NCBI RefSeq assembly: GCF_040054535.1
Contig: NC_090797.1
Coordinates: 3,221,501 to 3,285,500, forward strand
DNA from: Antennarius striatus
Taxonomy: Eukaryota > Chordata > Actinopteri > Lophiiformes > Antennariidae
DNA: 64,000 nucleotides
Direction: 5' to 3'
In this document: piece after piece, positions 57,443 to 64,000 of the stretch
How the letters are laid out: each line of letters starts with the position of its first letter
Numbering within the stretch: the stretch's first letter is position 1
Made by a program: the position numbers and the translations under genes
Notes under the pieces: model-generated
Databases searched by the model: none
What the model was told of the DNA's origin: nothing
What the model saw: only the letters and a program-made list of their open reading frames with translations

Positions 57443-58964
57443 AAAAAAATTTCTGGCATCTCTCTGAAGCTTTCACATGAATTCCTCCCTAAACACACGT
57501 GTCATCCTCTTCCTCCTGACGTCTTCCTCTCATCCCAACCTCCAAACTCTCAACTCTTTATTCCAAATAATTCCAAACGGCACACTTAGAAAATAAGGTG
57601 AACAAGATTTGTGATGGACGCTCCAGGGTTTGGTTTGTTTGTCTCGACCCGGCCTCCTTCCTCCTCCTCCTTCTTGCTATTCTTCCTCCTCCTCCTCCTC
57701 CTCCTCCTCCTCCCTCTTCGTTTACGCCGTCCTCTCACTCCGCTCTAAGCCTCTGATTTACACCCTCTTAATCACGAGCTCCCGCTGCCAAAATGCTGCT
57801 TGTCTCCTTGAGAGACCCCCCCCCCCGTCTTCTGCTCCTGTGTGCCCCCCCCCCTCCATTCTACACTCTCAACCTCCTCCTTCGACCTCCCTGTTTAGTT
57901 TCCCTCATTCGCCCACTCCAGTTGCTTCTCTTCTGTCTCCTTGTTTTTTTAAATTTTATTTCTGATCATCTTTGTTTATCACTCATCTTGTTCTGTTTTC
58001 TGGGTTGTTGGATTTCCTTTCACATCGGTGCCTCCCCCCCCCCTTTCACTCTGTCTCCACTTCCTGTTTAAGTTTGTCTCTGTGAGTCCACTCCTGTCCA
58101 ACAAGGCTGTGTCATACTGCAAACCCAAATAGATTACAGGGATTACAGGACAGGCTGGCGCGAGATTACAGCCCCCCCCTTGAAAATAACCTGCTGACCG
58201 GAGGCTGTCGTCGACACAGGGAGCTCAGTTTAACCTAACTTCAACATTTAACAAAAAATTATCATTTGCAAGTGGTTGAATTTGCAGATTTCAATGTATT
58301 TCAAGACAAAATTGAGTTTCAGAGTCGGTGAACATTTTGTTCGCCACCTTCACTGCTGACATTAAAGTTCTAGTCGACATGAGACGGCGCTCTTTCGCTC
58401 CAGCTGACAGTAAATTATGGTCTCATTCAACCCAAATGATCTCCAACACATGAAAGAGAAAATGATGGTGGGTGTTAGAAGTAATTGCGTGTTTTTTATC
58501 ATCTGTGTGGCAGAGTTGAATAAAAGAGTGGCTGAATTGCTTTCAGATGATTTGGTCAAACTGAGGATTTGTTTAGGATTCTGTGTTGACATCATGATGG
58601 CGGCGCCGCCCTGGGGTGCAGGGTTTTTTTCAAAGGCGGGGGTGGGGGGTGAAGGACGAGAACACGCATAAAAACACATTTAATAGCTCTTAACGGTTTG
58701 TTTTCAGAAGCAGGAGCCTCTTTCCTGGGCTCCTCGTCGAGCTGCCAGACCATCTCATAGGGTGATTTATCACAGCTTGCAGAATTTTGTACTTTTTATG
58801 TATTTTAAGCTGAAAGCATCGTTATTAGTGTCGCGTCACTCGACGCCAGTAGGAATGTGTGAATAGACAAATGTCAGCGCCTGAGCAGAGAAGAATAATG
58901 CGGCACTCGTTTGTGTGAAATGTGATTTAATAACTGAACAACAACCTGGAGTCCCGGTCTAATT

Positions 58965-59024
<60 letters not shown>

Positions 59025-60593
59025 CTCCAGGGAGAGTATTCGATCCCAACAAGCACTGCGGCGTCCAGGACCCCGAGACGAAACGACCGTGCACGCGTTC
59101 GCTCACTTGCAAGGTAACGCAAATCCGCACTCCAACGTGAGCCGCCTTTACATCTGAGGTCATCCCACCAGGAAGGCAGCTTTGTTTAGTGGATGAGCAT
59201 TATGACATTGAATCGGGGGGGAGGGTCCAACACACAGCTTTGACCTTGTCTGCTACCCTTACGTGTCTCCTGATGCGTCCGCCCTCTCTTAGCTGACGCT
59301 CACGCAGCGGCTCTGAAGCGTCACAGGGCCGTTCTTCCCTTGACGAGGTAATTATAGTTGTTGGATGAGGCTGCAACATGTTTGAGCAGTAAAACTCTAT
59401 TTTACTGTGCTTTAATTACCTCTAGGAAGCCCCGCTAATCACCTCAGACTGGTTATAAAGCAATTAAACATTTAAAGGGAGAAGCATCTTAAAGTTTATA
59501 AGCGGTTGTAGATAAAAATCATGCCAAAATTATAAGGATAGCCTTTTGTAATGAGAACCCTGATATGTAAAAGAGTGACCTCGGCTTTATTTTCCCACAG
59601 CACCAGTAAAAACTGTTTTGTGCGGCTTCTCAAGCTCAGGAGTTGCTTTGTTTCCTGTCATTGCTTCACAATTAATAGTAAAGCTCTCAGATGTTACAGA
59701 AATAAGTCATGAGACGGCATCGGTGCAGTGATTATCGAAACTTTCCCGAAACCAGACAGAGCCGTGATTTAAAAACCCGGCGAGTGAAGCGCGTTTCAGC
59801 TACGCTGTGAATTCTTCACAGATCGATGCTTTCATTAAGTGTCCTTGGAAAGAAAACGTCAAAATCTCCCATCATTCTTTTTTATTTCTCTTTTTTTTTT
59901 TTTTTTGCCGCTGCAGACCCACTCGTTAACGCACCGCAGAGCCGTCCCGGGCCGAAGGAAACACTTTGACGTCCTCTTGGCCGAACACAAAGGACGACCG
60001 AAAGAAGGTGTGAAGGAGAAGGAGAAAGACAGGGATGGAGGGAAGGAGGGCGGCGGCGGTGGCCTGAGTGTCACATCCTCCCTAGAGACCACAAGTCCCA
60101 GCAAGCCTCAGTGCCCGAATGGACGACCCCTGTCCACGCTCAAGCTCCGGCTGGCAAACGCACACATACCCAGGTAGGGTCAGAACAGAGGCCACTTGAA
60201 CAACTTCTTTCTGTCATTCTGATATGAGATCATCCGTAGCATTTTCAAGATATTTTTGCATCACAGGCTCCAAAACTGTATTTGTTTCCTCCACTAGGGG
60301 GTGCTGTAAAGTAGAGCAGGGGAAAGGAGTACCATCGGGAAAGTTTCTCCTTTAAAACTGAAAGAACCACATTTTCCTCAGTTTTTTCACCCCAACAAAC
60401 ATACTGGGGAAAATATAAGATGAGAAATTACCCCCCCCCCCATTCCCACTGTCATTTGCTTTTCTGTTCTGTTGTATCACTCCCTTTTATTCACCATCCC
60501 AGGGTTCCCGGCACCACCGCCACCACAACTCCTTTGCCCCCAGCGCCAGCTCCTGCTCCGGTCCCCAATTCAGAGCCACTCCTCCACGGCTGG

Positions 60594-60629
<36 letters not shown>

Positions 60630-63289
60630 GGAGGAGACGGCGGTCGACTTTCCAGCGACGAGGGAGACGCAGAAACTCCACTAGACGCGGACAGACTGGC
60701 CTTCCCCTGCTCCAGCCACCATCCTCAGCCTTTAGGGGTAAAGACGCGGCTCACGCTGCAGGAACACACGTTTAGTCTGGTCCTTAACCTTGAGACGATG
60801 CTCATCCCTTTCAGTCTGCAGCATCTCTTTATGAGCCTTTCACAGGATCGACTCTCAGATATTTAGCCTCAGGTGTTGCCTTCATGAAGTGTTTTCAAGA
60901 TGGCATTCAGTTTCTTAATATAGTTGAAGAATATGTCACTAGAAATAGAAAAATTGTGCTTCTTTTTTGACATAAAGAGCTGAAAATGGTTGATCCGGTT
61001 AGAGAAGTAAAAAGAAAACAGACCCATCTCCACAGATTCACATGTGAATTACAGGAAGGATGCGTGACTCATTTCCTGTCTTAATAAGAATGAACATGAT
61101 ACTCTGCATTGATGTGAAAGAAATCTTCATAGTTTAAAGCCTTTGGTTTATTCCTTTTTCTTGAAGCTCTGGGTTTTATTTTCTGTTTCTGTTTGATCTT
61201 TTTTCATACCAGTCAGTGTTTATTAGGTAAATACCCATCTCCCCTGCGCTCTCTTTTCTTCTTCTTTCCATACGTCTCATGTTCCTGTCGTTTATTGACT
61301 CTTTCCTTTGACATCCTGCTCTTTCTGTCCCCTCCTTCGCTCTCGCTGTCGTTTTTTCCGCCTCCCCTCATTTGTTGTCTCATTTATTTCTGTCTCGTGC
61401 TCGTTCTCACCGATGTCTCTCTCTCTCTCTCTTCCTCCCTCCTCCGTCTCCCCGCAGTGTTGCGTATTCAGCAGCAGGCTCATGGGACGGGGCTACTACG
61501 TGTTCGACAGGCGATGGGACGGAATGAGGCTGGCGCTCCAGAACATGGTGGAGAAGCATCTCAACGCGCAGATGTGGAGGTGAGCGTTAAATTTGATGAG
61601 TCGATGTAAATTAAAGGTTAGAGTCTAGCAGAGAGAGTAGAATAAGATGTTTAATGCTCTGAACTTCTATTTTATTAGTGCGTTTCTCATTTTAATTCCC
61701 GTTCCAGGAAGTTGCCTCCAGCCTCTGAGAGCCTCCTCTCCCTCTCCTCCTCTGGAATCCCCCCCGTTGCTTCACAACAGACTCCTTCTCCCTCCTCAGT
61801 CGCTTCCTCTCTGCTCTCTTCCCCTTCCAACCCCGTCTTCAACGCTGCCGCCTTTCCACAGCCCACATCCTCGGCGGCGCCCTTCGGCGTCCGAGACGTC
61901 TCGCGGGCCGTCTCTCCAGTCTCCCTGGTCCCCGCCCCGGGAAAAGCCCGGAATGGCGCTCACAGAGTTGGCCGCTCTTCCAAAGACGTGGAGGACTCTG
62001 ACGCGGGTTCGAAGAAAAGAAAAAACTCTTCCTACTCCGCGTTCTTTTCGTCGTCTTCCTTGTTTCCCAGAACCCTGGATAACTACAAGAGGAACGGCAG
62101 CAGTTACAACCTGCCAGCACAAGGTACAGGGGAGGCGGCGGCAGCATCCCCAGCCAGGAAAAAGGGACTCGGGCGTGGGGGGAGTGGGCTTTGGAGCGGC
62201 AGGGAGGACTGGACGTCCAAGACCGAAGGGTCTCAAAGCCACAACTCACAGAACAGGTGGGTTTGAAAAGATTCTAGATGTGGTTTTATCTTAACATCTC
62301 ACATTAAAAAAAAAATCCCCTTTGTGTCGCTAACAAGTGTTGGGATTACTGGTTAGATAAACGGTGCTTTAAATCTGATTTGTTGACATAAAATTATTCC
62401 AAATACATTTTATTGTACGGTAAAAAGTCATCTTGAACTCAATCTTTATAATGAATCGCAAATTTTTTCTCTTTTTATTCTTCCCGTCCAGCCGCGAACT
62501 CGGCACGACCGGCCTGACCTACTCGCCCGGCAGGGAGCCTCCTCTCGGCCCCCATCAGCCCCTGGCGCCCCCCTCCGGACTTTTGTCTTACGGCGGAGGA
62601 GGAGTGGATGGGAGGAAGAGGAGGAGTCCGAGCTCCTACAGAGGAAAGGCCAGCAAGCTGAGCAGGCCAGGGGGGTTGGATAGACTTTTCGGTAACGGGA
62701 GCGACAGCGGGGGGATCCTGGCTTCAGGGCCCGAGTCCCCGAAGCAGGTAGGTGTTAGCCAAGGGTGTCTCTTTATTATCCACAACAAGCAGGACGGAGT
62801 TTCATGCATGCATTCAGGAGATCCGATCGTTGCTCCTCTACTGCCACCAGCAGGTCAAACATGAAACTGTCTGAAAATAAGAAGTAAATTCTTTCACATC
62901 GCCTCTAGATGTGATTTCCTTTCCTTTTTTTAGTTTTTATTTTTTCCCCATTCTGGATTAGACCCATCCGTCTTTACAGCGCTGATGACAGAAGTAGCTT
63001 ATGAGTGAACCCTCCTGTTTCTATCCCATCTCTGCGTGTGACACCAAACGTCACTATGACCCTCCATTAGTGCTCTATATTCACGCTTTTACCTCACGCT
63101 CAATGCAGGATGATTGATATTCGGATCCGTCCAGTTTGTTATTTTTCTTTCAGGAATCGATAAAATATCGATCACAATCATGACTTATTTGTTGATTATA
63201 GTTTGTATCTTTATTCTTTGCACACAGATAAACAAAATTTGAAGAAACGTTCCGTCTTCCTGTCCCTGCAGGTCAAGTTGCATCACTAA
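45037..63289 (+). CDS. atxn7l1: Ataxin-7-like protein 1, complete (12 coding exons, 809 aa)
   Basis: Ataxin-7 family proteins anchor the deubiquitinase module in the SAGA coactivator complex. Exons: 45037-45133, 45593-45670, 50045-50149, 56648-56849, 56940-57367, 59031-59113, 59917-60173, 60503-60737, 61458-61579, 61708-62256, 62492-62747, 63272-63289; 2430 nt, phases all consistent. The start [15 protein letters not shown] matches human MATLDRKVPSPEAFL. A zinc finger lies at Cys77/Cys80/His92/His97. Then come a Ser/Pro-rich stretch, the SCA7 domain (about 304-355; [29 protein letters not shown]), [10 protein letters not shown], and [17 protein letters not shown] with [10 protein letters not shown] (about 500-536). 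The basic Ser-rich C terminus has KKRKNSS and [13 protein letters not shown] and ends VKLHH. The SCA7 wording fits ATXN7L1 better than ATXN7 or ATXN7L2. No polyglutamine tract is present. Confidence 0.95.
47282..47486. repeat. Two long (CA)n arrays in atxn7l1 intron 2
   Basis: (CA)48 at 47282-47377 and (AC)19 at 47449-47486 with 71 nt of unique sequence between. Confidence 0.95.
49451..49538. repeat. (GT)4 joined to (CA)40
   Basis: GTGTGTGT runs directly into an 80-nt CA array, so the junction is self-complementary. Confidence 0.95.
50045..50149 (+). CDS. atxn7l1: atxn7l1 exon 3, first part of the N-terminal zinc finger
   Basis: Encodes [20 protein letters not shown] and on to AHY; exon 4 continues EKRH. 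Together they give Cys-x2-Cys-x11-His-x4-His (C77, C80, H92, H97), the conserved CNQVV...ERRH element of ataxin-7 proteins. The splice junction cuts the finger between its two histidines. Confidence 0.9.
51310..51925. repeat. Cluster of four (CA)n arrays in atxn7l1 intron 3
   Basis: CA/AC arrays at 51310-51338, 51449-51500, about 51644-51669 and 51863-51925, separated by unique sequence. Confidence 0.93.
54446..54502. repeat. (AC)n microsatellite
   Basis: 57-nt AC run in atxn7l1 intron 3. Confidence 0.95.
56088..56181 (+). other. atxn7l1: Candidate alternative first exon of atxn7l1
   Basis: The ATG at 56166 opens M-H-S-K-N and is followed by ATC|GTAAGT, a consensus donor at 56182. The 16 coding nt leave phase 1, exactly what exon 4 (56648) needs, giving [16 protein letters not shown]. 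The product would start inside the zinc finger and lack its cysteines. The 5' limit is arbitrary. A GC-box-containing stretch at 55150-55340 could be its promoter. There is no transcript evidence. Confidence 0.35.
57397..57440. repeat. (GT)22 after the atxn7l1 exon 5 donor
   Basis: Begins about 30 nt past the exon 5 donor GTCAGT. Confidence 0.95.
58967..59023. repeat. (TG)28 abutting the atxn7l1 exon 6 acceptor
   Basis: 57 nt of TG ending seven bases before the AG of the acceptor. Confidence 0.95.
59031..59113 (+). CDS. atxn7l1: atxn7l1 exon 6, start of the SCA7 domain
   Basis: Encodes [20 protein letters not shown] followed by TRSLTCK, the zinc-binding half of SCA7; exon 7 supplies the [10 protein letters not shown] histidine. 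The acceptor is TTCTCCAG placed directly behind (TG)28 at 58967-59023, so most of the polypyrimidine position is a TG repeat. At 83 nt, skipping would shift the frame and destroy the domain. Confidence 0.92.
60594..60629 (+). repeat. atxn7l1: In-frame (ACG)8(GCG)4 coding repeat in atxn7l1 exon 8
   Basis: Two pure trinucleotide runs in frame, read as eight threonines then four alanines just before [13 protein letters not shown]. Human ATXN7L1 has, as I recall, no such tract here. It is a slippage-prone coding repeat in a paralogue of the polyglutamine gene ATXN7. Confidence 0.9.
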
Positions 63290-64000
63290 CAGGACCCGGT
63301 TCCACGGCAGCTGCGCAGACCACCACCGTCTTCGACCTTTGACCCCGACCACTCTTCCGCTGACTCCGCCAATCGGACTGCTTTGCCTCTGCGATGTCAC
63401 CCCCACACCCCCCTTTTTGTTTTCTTTTTTTACCCGACGACAGTACAGTACACCTGTACGGCTGGTCGCCACGACGATAAGCCTTTTCAGAACAACGCAG
63501 TGGAATTCAAAAACTCGTCCTCTGAAAAGGGAATTAACCTCAAAAAGGTTTCAAGACATTGTAATTGATGCCACCACTGTACAATTTTTTTTTTGGGGGG
63601 GGGGCATTTTTTTGAAACACTCTTAGAGTTTATTTTCTGCCTGTCCCCACCCGGATGCTGTTTCTGGTCAGCTGACTGGGGGGGGGACAAAAGATCTGTG
63701 ATTGTACTGGGGAGTCAGATGGCTGAACCACCGTAGGACTCTTCATCGCCCTCCCCATCCATTACCCTTCGTTATTTTTATCCCGATTCAGCTTTTCTTC
63801 TTCCCCGGGGTGGGGGGGGGGGTTAGCTGGGTTTTCTCCAGCTTCTTCATCCTCCTTCTCTTCCACTATTCCTCTCCATCTTCCTCTATATTAAACAAGT
63901 TTGTCAACATCTCTGCTATTCTCTTTATTCCTTCCCCATCCTGATCCATCCCAGCATGCCCGTGTTCAAAGTGCACTTACTGCCCCCTCGCCGCCCCGCC
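63290..64000 (+). other. atxn7l1: atxn7l1 3' UTR (runs to the window end)
   Basis: No coding content. Poly-G runs near 63594-63603 and 63808-63822, CT-rich stretches, and a weak ATTAAA at 63890-63895. No AATAAA seen, so the true end may lie outside. Confidence 0.55.

Overview
The window is vertebrate nuclear DNA, most probably from a ray-finned (teleost) fish. It has four multi-exon protein genes with GT-AG introns, many of only 80-400 bp, very abundant (CA)n/(GT)n microsatellites, and remnants resembling fish DNA transposons and retroposons. There is no bacterial, phage, CRISPR or operon-like content. I built the gene models by joining translated exons whose splice phases agree and comparing them with remembered human families; no database search was run.

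Layout. (1) About 77-20502, minus strand: gsap, gamma-secretase-activating protein. 29 coding exons (764 codons) are visible, and the last roughly 90-100 codons lie beyond base 1. (2) 20503-22962: a 2.46 kb head-to-head interval holding both promoters, two CACGTG E-boxes and a 120 bp (ATCT)30 array. (3) 22963-34196, plus: nampt, nicotinamide phosphoribosyltransferase, complete in 10 coding exons (487 aa), with a 3' UTR that may reach about 36.5 kb. (4) 38070-42401, plus: sypl1, a synaptophysin-family four-pass membrane protein, complete in 5 coding exons (239 aa), with a 1.7 kb 3' UTR. (5) 45037-63289, plus: atxn7l1, an ataxin-7-like SAGA component, complete in 12 coding exons (809 aa), with its 3' UTR running to the window end.

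The genes do not form a pathway: NAD+ salvage (nampt), vesicle membrane protein (sypl1), chromatin/SAGA (atxn7l1) and gamma-secretase/APP processing (gsap). Their order and orientation nampt-sypl1-atxn7l1 matches human 7q22.3 as I remember it, without CDHR3 in between; gsap next to nampt differs from human, where the two are far apart on chromosome 7.

I found no new multi-gene system. The observations most worth testing concern splicing and regulation. One gsap exon is flanked by complementary (UG)n and (AC)n tracts. A nampt 5' splice site is the first GT of a (GT)25 array. An 81-nt sypl1 intron is open in frame. A phase-compatible alternative first exon in atxn7l1 would bypass its N-terminal zinc finger. 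A nampt intron 1 cluster combines RFX-like, GTCACGTGAC and TGACGTCA motifs. Six perfect CREs occur in 64 kb. There is also a degenerate hAT-like MITE.
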